This document shows, in pieces, positions 16,733-24,357 of a DNA stretch of 33,171 bases. This stretch comes from Chlamydiota bacterium (GTDB lineage Bacteria; Chlamydiota; Chlamydiia; Chlamydiales; Rhabdochlamydiaceae): contig JABDEH010000009.1 in assembly GCA_013287215.1 (NCBI GenBank), positions 1 through 33,171 of the forward strand, in the 5' to 3' direction. The notes under the pieces are model-generated. The model did no database searches. It saw only the letters and a program-made list of their open reading frames with translations, and was not told where the DNA came from. The position numbers and the translations under genes are program-made. Position 1 is the first letter of the stretch. Each line of letters begins with the position of its first letter.

Positions 16733-17113
16733 CTACTCACGTTCTTTCAATTCCTCAAGGACAGGTTTAGAAAACTCTGCAGGGAGATAGAACATTTCTT
16801 CCATCTTGGACACGACATCACGCACCTTCTCAATACCACTGAAACTTGTGCTCTCACAGCCGGCACCATCTACCATCCAAAATACAAAGCCACACTCATG
16901 GGGGGCATTTTCAAAAAAGAGTTCTGTAATCCTCTGTGCATCGACTCCCGGCTGGAGAGTGATGTCTAACGCCGCTCGACAATATGTGGCATTTTTAACT
17001 TTACTCCCCATTTCGCCATTGAAATAATATCTAAAAGGTCTTTCAGTAGAGGTAACTTTACCTTGATCGTAACGAACTGGTTCCATTTGAGCAAAACCAA
17101 CTGAACTTGTCAT
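16733..17113 (-). CDS. Hypothetical protein, 126 residues
   Basis: Not recognised. The ATG at 17113 is chosen because GGAGA lies seven bases upstream; a longer frame beginning at 17200 adds 29 residues without a ribosome site. The protein is soluble, with VKNATYCRAALDITLQPGVD, an ITELFFENAPHECGFVFWMV segment and a predicted helical C-terminus rich in Glu/Lys. No signal peptide. It sits between the GNAT gene and the NlpC/P60 gene on the same strand. Confidence 0.6.
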   Translation of the reverse strand: MTSSVGFAQMEPVRYDQGKVTSTERPFRYYFNGEMGSKVKNATYCRAALDITLQPGVDAQRITELFFENAPHECGFVFWMVDGAGCESTSFSGIEKVRDVVSKMEEMFYLPAEFSKPVLEELKERE

Positions 17114-17286
17114 ATCTATTCTCCATTTGAATTTTTTAATTATCGGGCATCGAAACCTTGGCGAAAAGCATGCCACAATCCGTACATTTTTTAACAACAC
17201 AAATCATTAGAAAAAAAAGTTGTATTAGCGAATCAAAAACGTGAAACAAAGTTTAGCATGAGTCAAAAAAAATCTTGGTTACAACC

Positions 17287-18129
17287 TCACTTTGTTCTTA
17301 ACTGACGCGCCATGCGGAAAGGATAATAGACATCCCCTTGTCCAAACCATTCTGCATCGGAGAGGCTGCTAATTCTGATCCAAGGGCGGTACTCTCTTGC
17401 CGTTGAATGAATAAAATTCCCATTTCCGATATACATTCCAACATGCATGATTCTTTGCTCTGACTTACCGAAAAATATCAGATCTCCTGGCTCAAGATCG
17501 GATATTGCAACGGTTCGAAAACGCTCGTCGAGAACCTGCTGCTTAGCATCCCTCTGTAGCGCAATCCCGATTTGGCTATAAAGCATCTGTACAAAGCCGG
17601 AACAATCATAACCGAAGCTCGATCGACCGCCCCAAGTATAGGGTAATCCTAGAAATCGCTGACTAAACTCCACAAGGTCTTTTTTATCCTGTAATGCATG
17701 TCCGGCTGCTAAGTCTCCATTCTGAATGTAGCCTTCTTTCCCATCTAACAATACAATTTTGGTCCAACGTGCATCGCTAGTATCCACAGCTTGCAGTTTT
17801 GCGCCATAAGGCAAGGTCATGATGGGGCCATATTCTGTGTCTTTTACACCGTAAACATGCGCCATCAACCGAGAAACTTTCAGCGCGGCATCGTAAGGAG
17901 CATTACGCGGTAAGAAGGCATGCGACGGAACCCAGCCTTTATATCCATCTGAGCTAACAATGTAAGACCAGCCCTGATTCTCTTTTTCCACGCTAATTTT
18001 TTCAGAAAAGGCGACTTGGGAAACGACTTTGGATTCATGGGTAGGGTTTTCTCGCATGTCCACGACCGGCTCATTAACATAAAAGAGGCTTGACAAGACG
18101 GATAAAGCAGAGGTTGCAAAAATAAGCAT
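17287..18129 (-). CDS. Exported SH3-NlpC/P60 peptidoglycan hydrolase
   Basis: A 280-residue cell-wall hydrolase. From the ATG at 18129 (GGAG six bases upstream) it has a signal-peptide-like N-terminus (MLIFATSALSVLSSLFY), two bacterial SH3-like segments (about residues 20-75 and 90-145: GYKGWVPSHAF, GKEGYIQNGDL) and an NlpC/P60 domain. The catalytic cysteine is in YDCSGF (about residue 176), with histidines in IMHVGMYIG (about 229) and NFIHST (about 241). Such enzymes cut D-Glu-diaminopimelate type peptide bonds. A chlamydial NlpC homologue in Waddlia is reported at the division septum, so a role in remodelling the thin chlamydial peptidoglycan is likely. Starts further upstream (18141, 18174) lack ribosome sites. 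Confidence 0.9.
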   Translation of the reverse strand: MLIFATSALSVLSSLFYVNEPVVDMRENPTHESKVVSQVAFSEKISVEKENQGWSYIVSSDGYKGWVPSHAFLPRNAPYDAALKVSRLMAHVYGVKDTEYGPIMTLPYGAKLQAVDTSDARWTKIVLLDGKEGYIQNGDLAAGHALQDKKDLVEFSQRFLGLPYTWGGRSSFGYDCSGFVQMLYSQIGIALQRDAKQQVLDERFRTVAISDLEPGDLIFFGKSEQRIMHVGMYIGNGNFIHSTAREYRPWIRISSLSDAEWFGQGDVYYPFRMARQLRTK

Positions 18130-18279
18130 ATTGTTCTCCATGTTAGGTACGGAGATGCTACTAAATGCAGGCATATCAGAGCAAAAGAAATCAGCTCCTC
18201 ATCCAGCATCTATATTCGAATTTAAAATAAGATTAGAGAATCCTCATCTCTTTAGTAGGTGATAGGGAGACACTGAAAA

Positions 18280-18309
18280 TTTCTAGTGCACAATATATTG
18301 GGGTATAAA
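18280..18309 (+). promoter_or_regulatory. Possible promoter of the antitoxin-like small gene
   Basis: A good -10 box TATAAA (in TATAAAAT, 18304-18311) lies 18 bases after a weak -35 TTTCTA at 18280-18285. A transcript starting near 18316 would carry the GAGGAGG ribosome site just ahead of the ATG at 18343. Confidence 0.35.
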
Positions 18310-18342
18310 ATAATGTTCGCTTATTGTGAGGAGGAAAGAAAA

Positions 18343-18585
18343 ATGACCAAAAAAAAGACATCAAGAAAGCGGAAGTTTTGCTTCGAAGATGCTCCCATCT
18401 TAAAGAGTAAAAAAAAGGCTTCTTCTTTACCGCATAAACCTAGCCAATTTTTCAAAGATCATGAAAAAGTCGCGCAAGCCTTATTGGAAAGCCTGGAAGA
18501 GAATGATGCTGGTGCATTTCTCGAGATCCTGGACGCTTGCCTAAAAGTAAATCGAGCACAAGCCGCAAGCTATATTACAACCTAG
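18343..18585 (+). CDS. Small basic protein resembling HigA/addiction-module antitoxins
   Basis: An 80-residue protein. The ATG at 18343 follows a strong GAGGAGG; an in-frame GTG at 18286 is rejected because it has no ribosome site. The N-terminal half is Lys/Arg-rich (MTKKKTSRKRKF, KSKKKAS). The C-terminal half (FFKDHEKVAQALLESLEEND, AGAFLEILDACLKVNRAQAA) resembles the region ahead of the helix-turn-helix in HigA-type or addiction-module antidote proteins, but the HTH itself is short or missing. No toxin gene is next to it, so it is an orphan or truncated regulator at best. Confidence 0.6.
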   Translation: MTKKKTSRKRKFCFEDAPILKSKKKASSLPHKPSQFFKDHEKVAQALLESLEENDAGAFLEILDACLKVNRAQAASYITT

Positions 18586-18591
18586 ACTTGG

Positions 18592-18661
18592 GATAAACGC
18601 AAAGCCGCAAAGAAATCATTATAAATGCTCCTTTTTAGTCTTCGTGTCTTTGCGTTTAATC
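18592..18661. repeat. Inverted-repeat element of ACGCAAAG type (short copy)
   Basis: GATAAACGCAAAGCCGCAAA at 18592-18611 is an imperfect inverted copy of 18640-18661, with a spacer of about 27 bases. It is the smallest member of the family also found at 3273-3419, 11935-12181 and 21645-21992. It begins just after the stop of the antitoxin-like gene and ends about 40 bases before the ogt start. Confidence 0.8.
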
Positions 18662-18702
18662 TTCATCCTCAGGTACAATGGCTCAAAAACCCCTGTACTC
18701 CC

Positions 18703-19200
18703 ATGAAAATTTTATTGATTAGCCGGCAGCCCTCGATTTTGATCTCCGTGGAAGCCGCAGATGGCTCCCTCGTGCAAACCCAGCTCTCCCTCCCGGAGAA
18801 AGAGGGCTTTCAGCTCGCTTACGACCCTGCGACTCTTGCCCCCGCCCTTCTGGACCCTATCGTGCAATGGCTTACTCTCTACGCAAAAAGAAAAAATTCT
18901 CCCTTCCCCCTACCCCTCGACACCTCACTCAACAGCCCGTTCACGAAGCAGGTCTGGAAGCAGTTGCAAAAGATCCCCTTTGGGCAAACCGCCTCCTATG
19001 CAGATTTAGCCGTTCAAGTGAAAAATCCCAAGGCTGCCCGCGCGGTCGGCAACGCCTGCGGGGCAAACCCTTTTCCCCTCTTCATCCCCTGCCACCGCGT
19101 TCTTGCGACCGGAGGGAAGCTCGGCGGCTTTTCCTGCGGGATCGAAATAAAAAAAAGACTTCTCGCCTTTGAAGAAATCCCCTATACAGAGAAATCATGA
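18703..19200 (+). CDS. ogt: Methylated-DNA-[protein]-cysteine S-methyltransferase
   Basis: A 165-residue O6-methylguanine DNA repair protein. The suicidal acceptor cysteine is in IPCHRV at about residue 130; FTKQVWKQLQKIPFGQTASY and AARAVGNACGANP are the conserved DNA-binding and active-site segments. It transfers the methyl group from O6-methylguanine to itself. A start at 18625 would extend the protein into the upstream repeat and is rejected; ATG at 18703 gives the normal domain length. Its stop overlaps the prfC start as ATGA, so the two are coupled. Confidence 0.92.
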   Translation: MKILLISRQPSILISVEAADGSLVQTQLSLPEKEGFQLAYDPATLAPALLDPIVQWLTLYAKRKNSPFPLPLDTSLNSPFTKQVWKQLQKIPFGQTASYADLAVQVKNPKAARAVGNACGANPFPLFIPCHRVLATGGKLGGFSCGIEIKKRLLAFEEIPYTEKS

Positions 19201-20795
19201 CTGATCAGACCGACCTAGAAGAAGCCGTCGCTAAAAGACGGACGTTTGCCATCATTAGCCACCCCGATGCCGGTAAGACGACCCTGACCGAAAAACTCCT
19301 CCTCTATTCGGGGATGATCCAGACGGCGGGGATGGTCAAAGGGCGCAAAGGACGGAAAGCGGCAACCTCCGACTGGATGGCGATGGAGCAAGAGCGGGGG
19401 ATCTCCATCACCTCGTCGGCGATGCAGTTCACCTACAAAGATACGATCATCAACGTCTTAGACACGCCGGGCCACGAAGACTTTTCGGAAGACACCTACC
19501 GCACCTTGACGGCCGCCGACTGCGCCATCATGGTGATCGACGCTTCGAAAGGCGTGGAAAAGCAGACGCGCAAATTGTTTGAAGTGTGCAGATTGAGAAA
19601 AATCCCGGTGCTCACGTTCATCAACAAGATGGACATGCCCGGAAGAGATCCGCTCGATCTGATGAATGAGGTGGAAAATGTGCTGCAGATCCACTCCTAT
19701 GCGATGAACTGGCCGATTGGCATGGGGAAGCAGTTTCAGGGGGTCGTCGATCGGGAAACCCAAGAATGTATCTTTTTTACCAAAACCTCCGTCGGCGGCG
19801 CGCAAAAGGCTGAAGTGACCCGCCTCCCTCTAGCGAGCCAAGAAGCCAAAGATAAAATCGACCCCGAGATCTACAAGCAGCTGAGGGAAGAACTCGACCT
19901 CCTGGAACTTGCCGGAAACCCCTTTTCGCAAGACCATTTTCTCAGCGGAGAAGTGACGCCTGTATTCTTTGCCTCCGCGCTCACCAACTTCGGCGTCGAG
20001 CCGTTCTTCGATGCGTTCATCCATTTAGCCCCGTGCCCGCACGGCAGACTTGCAGACCTCGACGGCGGAGGCGAAATCGAAATCGATCCTGTGAAAACTC
20101 CTTTTAGCGGCTATGTGTTCAAACTCCAGGCCAACATGGACCGGCGCCACCGCGACAGCATGGCGTTCATCCGGATCTGCTCCGGGCGCTTTGATCGCGA
20201 TCTCATTGTGAAGCACCATCGCCTCGGCAGAGAAATCCGCCTCTCACGGCCCCATGGCATGGTGGCCGGCGAGCGCACGACCCTCGACGTCGCCTATCCG
20301 GGAGATGTCATCGGCGTGATCAACCCCTCGCTCTTTGCGATTGGAGACACCCTTTCGATCACGGGAGGATTTAATTTCAAACCGCTGCCCCAGTTCCAAC
20401 CGGAGATTTTTGCCCGGCTCCATCCGAAAGATGTCGTCAAACGCAAAGGATTCGACAAAGGCGTCCTCCAGCTCATTAACGAAGGCGCGATCCAAATGCT
20501 CCGCTCTCTGCAGCGCGAAGACGATCTGATCTTTGCTGCCGTCGGACAATTGCAGTTTGAGGTGATGCAGTATCGCCTTAAGGACGAGTATGGCGTCGAT
20601 ACCGTTCTCACCCTTCTACCCTACCAATGCAGCGCCTGGATCAAAGGAGATCTGAAAACCTTTAAAGAGTCAACGAGCTCGACACTCGTCAAGGACCGAC
20701 AAGGCAATCCGATGGCGCTGTTCAATAGCCAATGGGACAAACAATACTGCATCCGGCAAAACCCTAACCATGAACTGGTGGACGTCCTCGTGTGA
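19197..20795 (+). CDS. prfC: Peptide chain release factor 3
   Basis: A 532-residue translational GTPase that recycles RF1/RF2 after stop-codon recognition. The P-loop is SHPDAGKTT; further G motifs are DTPGHEDFSEDTYRT and FINKMD. The C-terminal part (FARLHPKDVVKRKGFDKGV, GAIQMLRSLQREDDLIFAAV, GQLQFEVMQYRLKDEYGVD) is RF3-specific. The length matches the family and no break is seen. It starts within the ogt stop (ATGA) and its own stop overlaps the GTG start of the following kinase-fold gene (GTGA), forming a tightly coupled three-gene operon. Confidence 0.96.
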   Translation: MTDQTDLEEAVAKRRTFAIISHPDAGKTTLTEKLLLYSGMIQTAGMVKGRKGRKAATSDWMAMEQERGISITSSAMQFTYKDTIINVLDTPGHEDFSEDTYRTLTAADCAIMVIDASKGVEKQTRKLFEVCRLRKIPVLTFINKMDMPGRDPLDLMNEVENVLQIHSYAMNWPIGMGKQFQGVVDRETQECIFFTKTSVGGAQKAEVTRLPLASQEAKDKIDPEIYKQLREELDLLELAGNPFSQDHFLSGEVTPVFFASALTNFGVEPFFDAFIHLAPCPHGRLADLDGGGEIEIDPVKTPFSGYVFKLQANMDRRHRDSMAFIRICSGRFDRDLIVKHHRLGREIRLSRPHGMVAGERTTLDVAYPGDVIGVINPSLFAIGDTLSITGGFNFKPLPQFQPEIFARLHPKDVVKRKGFDKGVLQLINEGAIQMLRSLQREDDLIFAAVGQLQFEVMQYRLKDEYGVDTVLTLLPYQCSAWIKGDLKTFKESTSSTLVKDRQGNPMALFNSQWDKQYCIRQNPNHELVDVLV

Positions 20796-21640
20796 ACAAG
20801 TGGATTTTCTTTCCTCTCGCGCTGCTCGCTTTGAGTTTTGGTTTTATCTCAAAACAAACCGTCACGCGCTTCCCCTACACGATTCCCGCTTCTCTGCCGT
20901 TCCACCCAGAATGGGAGCTCTCTTCTCTTTCACTTGAAGAAAGTCGGCTGATCTTCGCACAGTCCTATCACTACCTCGGTAAAGGCGCTCAGTGCATCGC
21001 ATTCGAATCTGCAGATCATCAGTATGTCCTGAAGTTTCCCCATCATGCGCACCGGATTCCCCCACCATGGGTCCGCTCCCTTCCACTCCTCAAAAACCAC
21101 TACGAACAAAAGCTTGCGCGCAGCATTCACAAAAAACTCAAAAAAATTGCCCGGAGCTCAAAACTCGCGTTTGTGGAGTGGAGAGAGGAAACAGGCCTCA
21201 TCGTCCTACACTGCAACCGCACCTCCACACTGAACTGCATCCTGAGAGTTACCGATGACACGCAAAAGTCTTACACCATCGATCTCGATACGGTCGCATT
21301 TAGTGTGCAAAAAAAAGCAAAGCTTCTCTATCCCGCATTGGAAGAGTGGATGGAAGCGGGGCGCGGAGATCTTGCTCGGCAAGGGCTTGCCAACTTAGTC
21401 AAATTCCTCCATGAGCGCTACGAAAAAGGATTGGACGATCCCGAGGAAAACTTGGAAGGAAATATGGGGTTTCTGGGCACGCGTCCCATGAGCATCGACT
21501 TTGGCCATTTAAGAAAGAGCGAGCGCCCGTGCGACCGGACTGAGGAGCAAGAAAACATTGAGCGCCTGCTTCTTCCTCTGAAAGAAAAGCTCGATGCCAC
21601 CTATCCGGAGCTCGGCGCATACTTAGAGCACTGCAGATAG
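20792..21640 (+). CDS. Exported protein with a kinase-like fold
   Basis: A 282-residue protein that begins with a signal peptide or anchor (MNKWIFFPLALLALSFGFI). Downstream, YLGKGAQCIAFESADHQYVL followed by KF resembles a glycine-rich loop and the ATP-binding lysine of protein-kinase-like enzymes. ENLEGNMGFLGTRPMSIDFG resembles a catalytic loop plus the metal-binding IDFG. The HRD-like region is degenerate. Related proteins appear as paralogues in chlamydial genomes, to my recollection, without known function. Placing a kinase fold behind a signal sequence is odd because the periplasm lacks ATP. Either the segment is a cytosolic-side anchor or the product is secreted to the host. GTG start at 20792 overlaps the prfC stop. 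Confidence 0.65.
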   Translation: MNKWIFFPLALLALSFGFISKQTVTRFPYTIPASLPFHPEWELSSLSLEESRLIFAQSYHYLGKGAQCIAFESADHQYVLKFPHHAHRIPPPWVRSLPLLKNHYEQKLARSIHKKLKKIARSSKLAFVEWREETGLIVLHCNRTSTLNCILRVTDDTQKSYTIDLDTVAFSVQKKAKLLYPALEEWMEAGRGDLARQGLANLVKFLHERYEKGLDDPEENLEGNMGFLGTRPMSIDFGHLRKSERPCDRTEEQENIERLLLPLKEKLDATYPELGAYLEHCR

Positions 21641-21644
21641 CAAG

Positions 21645-21992
21645 ATTCAATGCAAAGGCGCAGACATACTTTTACGCGTAAGTATTTAAGAATTTTCACC
21701 ACCGAGTGCACCGAGATCACCGAGAAAGAGGAAGAGAAGAGAGATCGCCCTTTTTGCGGAGCATACCTCCAAGGAAAGAAATGTTTTTTAAGAAAGCAAT
21801 GACATTGCAGAAATCCAGCGCATTTTCCTGCTTTCTTAAAAAACATTTCTTTCCTTGGAGGCGTGAACTTCGTTCACAAAAGGGCGATAAGAAGACTTCC
21901 TATCTTTCCCGCGGCGAAGCCGCCTCGGTGTCCCTCGGTGCTCTCGGTGGTAAAAAATCCGAAAGAAGTTTCTCTGTGCGGCTTTGCGTTTT
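21645..21992. repeat. Nested multi-layer palindromic element (copy B)
   Basis: This fills the 350-base gap between the kinase-fold gene and msrA. Layers from the outside: ATTCAATGCAAAGGCGCAG near 21645 against GCGGCTTTGCGTTTTAAA near 21979; CACCGAG runs at 21697-21724 against 21924-21951; ATCGCCCTTTTTGCGG at 21744 against AAAAGGGCGAT at 21878; and a perfect 33-base inner arm pair at 21766-21798 and 21829-21861. Small hairpins GTGAACTTCGTTCAC (21863-21877) and GCGGCGAAGCCGC (21911-21923) are built in. The outermost right arm runs into the msrA stop codon. Compared with copy A, the GCCCTTTTTGCGGAGCATAC flank and the GTGAACTTCGTTCAC flank have the same order and orientation. Confidence 0.85.
21766..21861. 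repeat. Inner inverted repeat with 30-nt spacer (copy B)
   Basis: Arms 21766-21798 and 21829-21861 are perfect 33-base inverted repeats; the inner 28 bases are identical to the left arm of copy A. The spacer at 21799-21828 has core TTGCAGAAATCCAGCGC. Its reverse complement matches the copy A spacer at 22 of 30 positions, against about 8 of 30 in direct orientation. Confidence 0.9.
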
Positions 21993-22536
21993 AAAACCGT
22001 TTTACCCTCACATGGCAATAGGGAGTCTTCCCTCTTTTTTCATAGTACTGCTGATGATAGTTTTCCGCGGGATAGAACATGGAGGCCGGAGTGATTTCTG
22101 TCGTGACATGCAGTCCTTTCTTTTCTAATTCCTGCACGAGCCTCTCAGCAATTTTTTTCTGTTCTTCCGTCAAATAGAAAATCGCCGAGCGATATTGAGA
22201 GCCCACATCGGGCCCCTGCCGCATGTGTTGGGTTGGATCATGGATCTCGAAGAAGAGTTTGGCAAGCGTTGTGAAGCTCGTGACCTGCGGATCAAATACC
22301 ACCTCCACCGCCTCTGCATGACCTGTCTGTCCGCTACAGACCTTTTTGTAGGTGGGAGCGTCAGCGCAGCCCCCAATATAGCCCACGGTGGTTTCTGCTA
22401 CACCGGGCTCGCTTCGAAAATAATGCTCGACACCCCAGAAGCAGCCTCCGGCAAAGATGGCCCGCTCCAAAGGCTCTGAAGCCGCACCCCAAACACTCAT
22501 GGATAGAAGAAAACATATAGCGGCAAAGCTCTTCAT
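21991..22536 (-). CDS. msrA: Exported peptide methionine sulfoxide reductase A
   Basis: A 181-residue MsrA that reduces methionine-S-sulfoxide in proteins. A signal peptide precedes the domain ([20 protein letters not shown]), so it acts outside the cytosol. The catalytic cysteine is Cys32 in GGCFWG; possible partners are in KVCSG and the C-terminal TPYCHVRV. It starts four bases after the msrB-msrA fusion gene on the same strand. Its MsrA domain is very similar to the MsrA half of that fusion (roughly 80% by eye), indicating a tandem duplication after which one copy gained an export signal. Confidence 0.93.
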   Translation of the reverse strand: MKSFAAICFLLSMSVWGAASEPLERAIFAGGCFWGVEHYFRSEPGVAETTVGYIGGCADAPTYKKVCSGQTGHAEAVEVVFDPQVTSFTTLAKLFFEIHDPTQHMRQGPDVGSQYRSAIFYLTEEQKKIAERLVQELEKKGLHVTTEITPASMFYPAENYHQQYYEKRGKTPYCHVRVKRF

Positions 22537-22540
22537 GAAT

Positions 22541-23398
22541 TTATTCGAACATTTTCACTCGCACATGGCAATAGGGAGTTTTCCCCGTCTTATCGTAATA
22601 ATGTTGATGATAGTCCTCTGCCGGATAAAAAGAAGAAGCCGGAGTGATTTCTGTCACGACATGCAACCCCTTTCTCTCCAATTCCCTTACCAAGTCCTCT
22701 GCAGTCCGTTTTTGCTCTTCCGTCAGGTAGAAAATCGCCGAGCGGTACTGGGGGCCCACGTCGGGCCCTTGCCGCATGCTTTGGGTTGGATCATGGATCT
22801 CGAAGAAGAGCTTGGCAAGCGTTTCAAAATTCGTCGCTCGCGGATCGAACACCACCTCCATCGCTTCCGCATGGCCTGTGAGCCCGCTGCAGACCTCTTC
22901 GTAGGTGGGCGATGCCACATGGCCGCCGATATAGCCGACGGTGGTTTTGACCACTCCGGGCTCGTTCTGAAACAGGTGTTCCACTCCCCAGAAACAGCCT
23001 CCGGCAAAGATTGCCCGCTCTAAGCGCTCTTCGGTGAGCGCGGGGATGAAAAGAAGGGAAAGAGAATTGACGCAGTGGCGCGTATTTTTTTTGGTGAGGC
23101 GCTCGCCGAGGAACACATGACCCAAGTGGCCGCCGCATCGGGCGCAGAGGATCTCTGTGCGCCTTCCGTCGGCATCAAGCTCTCGGTCCACCGCCCCGGG
23201 AATCTCTTCATCAAAGCTGGGCCAGCCGCACCCCGAAGCAAATTTGTCCTTGGACAGGTAGAGAGGCGCATCGCACCGCTTGCAGACAAAAACACCCGGG
23301 CGCTCGTTGTGATCATACTCCCCGGTGCCAGGCATCTCAGTCTCTTTATAAACGAGAATGCCCTCTTCCTCAGGGGTTAGTTTTCGGTATCTGCGCAT
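22541..23398 (-). CDS. MsrB-MsrA fusion methionine sulfoxide reductase
   Basis: A 285-residue two-domain enzyme. Residues 1-115 are MsrB, which reduces the R-sulfoxide: zinc cysteines in CKRC and CARC, CGWPSF, and the catalytic Cys109 in TRHCVNS. Residues 124-285 are MsrA, with catalytic Cys135 in GGCFWG. The order B then A is the less common arrangement compared with MsrA-MsrB fusions such as PilB. No signal peptide, so it is probably cytosolic. The start ATG overlaps the 3' end of the patatin-like gene by 29 bases with AAGGTG ahead of it, so translation is probably coupled. Confidence 0.95.
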   Translation of the reverse strand: MRRYRKLTPEEEGILVYKETEMPGTGEYDHNERPGVFVCKRCDAPLYLSKDKFASGCGWPSFDEEIPGAVDRELDADGRRTEILCARCGGHLGHVFLGERLTKKNTRHCVNSLSLLFIPALTEERLERAIFAGGCFWGVEHLFQNEPGVVKTTVGYIGGHVASPTYEEVCSGLTGHAEAMEVVFDPRATNFETLAKLFFEIHDPTQSMRQGPDVGPQYRSAIFYLTEEQKRTAEDLVRELERKGLHVVTEITPASSFYPAEDYHQHYYDKTGKTPYCHVRVKMFE

Positions 23399-24281
23399 CG
23401 TTCACCTTCTTTTGGATTTCGAGAAGCAGGCTCAGAACGACCGCGCGTCCATGCTCGTAGATTTCACGGTTCCTGTGATCGGCGAAGATCCCCACTTCTT
23501 GAAAATTCATCTTGATCGGAATATCTGCTTTTGCAATTGATTGGTCCACAAATTTCTGATAGCTGATGTCAATGCCTCTCCTGACAACACCGAGAAGATG
23601 GGACGGCTTGACTTCAGGGAGCCGCTCGCTCACGTCGATGGCGATCACCACTTCCGCACCATATTTCCGGGCAATCTCGACAGGAATCGGGGCGGAGGCC
23701 CCGCCGTCAATCAAATACCGATTATGGAGAAGGACGGGCTGGAAGATCCCCGGAAAGGCGCAGGAAGCGCGCACTGCAATCGGAATTTTTTTCTGCGAAA
23801 GCTCCACCACCTCGCCTGTAAACAGGTCGGTGGCCACCACGATGAGCGGGATCTTTAACTCGTTGAATGTTTTAGCATGCAGATGCTTTTTCATGAATTT
23901 GCGCAGCATCTTCCCGCGCACGACCCCAAAGCGAGACCTAAAAATGTTCGTATCGAGCAAGTCGGCTTTTCTTAAAGAAAGGAGCAGATTTTCAATCCGC
24001 GTCAAATCAGGGTCATCGGCGTAGAAGGCGCCAATGATCGCTCCTGCACTGCAGCCCACGATCAGGTCTGGCCGAATGCCGGCGGCCTCCAATTCCCTAA
24101 TGGCGCCGAGATGCGCAAGACCGCGAGCTCCTCCCCCGCCCAGCACCAGCGCGATCTTGATCGGTTTCTTCGGTTCAAACGGAGGAACCGTGTTTTCCGC
24201 GGTAGGATGCACATAGAGCGAGCTGCAGCTCGCCATAAGAAAGGCCAATGAGAGAGCGAACAGAATCCGAAGAGTAAACAT
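23370..24281 (-). CDS. Patatin-like phospholipase, predicted lipoprotein
   Basis: A 303-residue patatin-like protein (RssA type). The N-terminal segment [19 protein letters not shown] ends in a lipobox with Cys19. The enzyme signature is complete: [12 protein letters not shown] (oxyanion hole, about 48-59), GCSAG with nucleophile Ser78, and DGG with Asp192. Such enzymes hydrolyse acyl chains from phospholipids; as a lipoprotein it would be tied to the periplasmic face or outer membrane. It is the first gene of the overlapping operon patatin, msrB-msrA, msrA. The pairing of lipid hydrolysis with methionine-sulfoxide repair suggests an envelope oxidative-damage operon (inference). Confidence 0.9.
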   Translation of the reverse strand: MFTLRILFALSLAFLMASCSSLYVHPTAENTVPPFEPKKPIKIALVLGGGGARGLAHLGAIRELEAAGIRPDLIVGCSAGAIIGAFYADDPDLTRIENLLLSLRKADLLDTNIFRSRFGVVRGKMLRKFMKKHLHAKTFNELKIPLIVVATDLFTGEVVELSQKKIPIAVRASCAFPGIFQPVLLHNRYLIDGGASAPIPVEIARKYGAEVVIAIDVSERLPEVKPSHLLGVVRRGIDISYQKFVDQSIAKADIPIKMNFQEVGIFADHRNREIYEHGRAVVLSLLLEIQKKVNDAQIPKTNP

Positions 24282-24357
24282 AGGGGCATCGAGAGTTGTT
24301 GATACGAATAGCTTACAACAAGCCTAAAAAAATACCAACCCAATACGATTTAAATTA

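Noticed and set aside
21706-22128. Plus-strand frame of 140 codons across copy B and the msrA 3' end
   Set aside because: It runs through the palindromes and antisense to msrA; no ribosome site or family similarity.
22457-23023. Plus-strand frame of 188 codons across the msrA and msrB-msrA genes
   Set aside because: Antisense shadow; its similarity to the frame near 22195 only reflects the duplicated MsrA domains.
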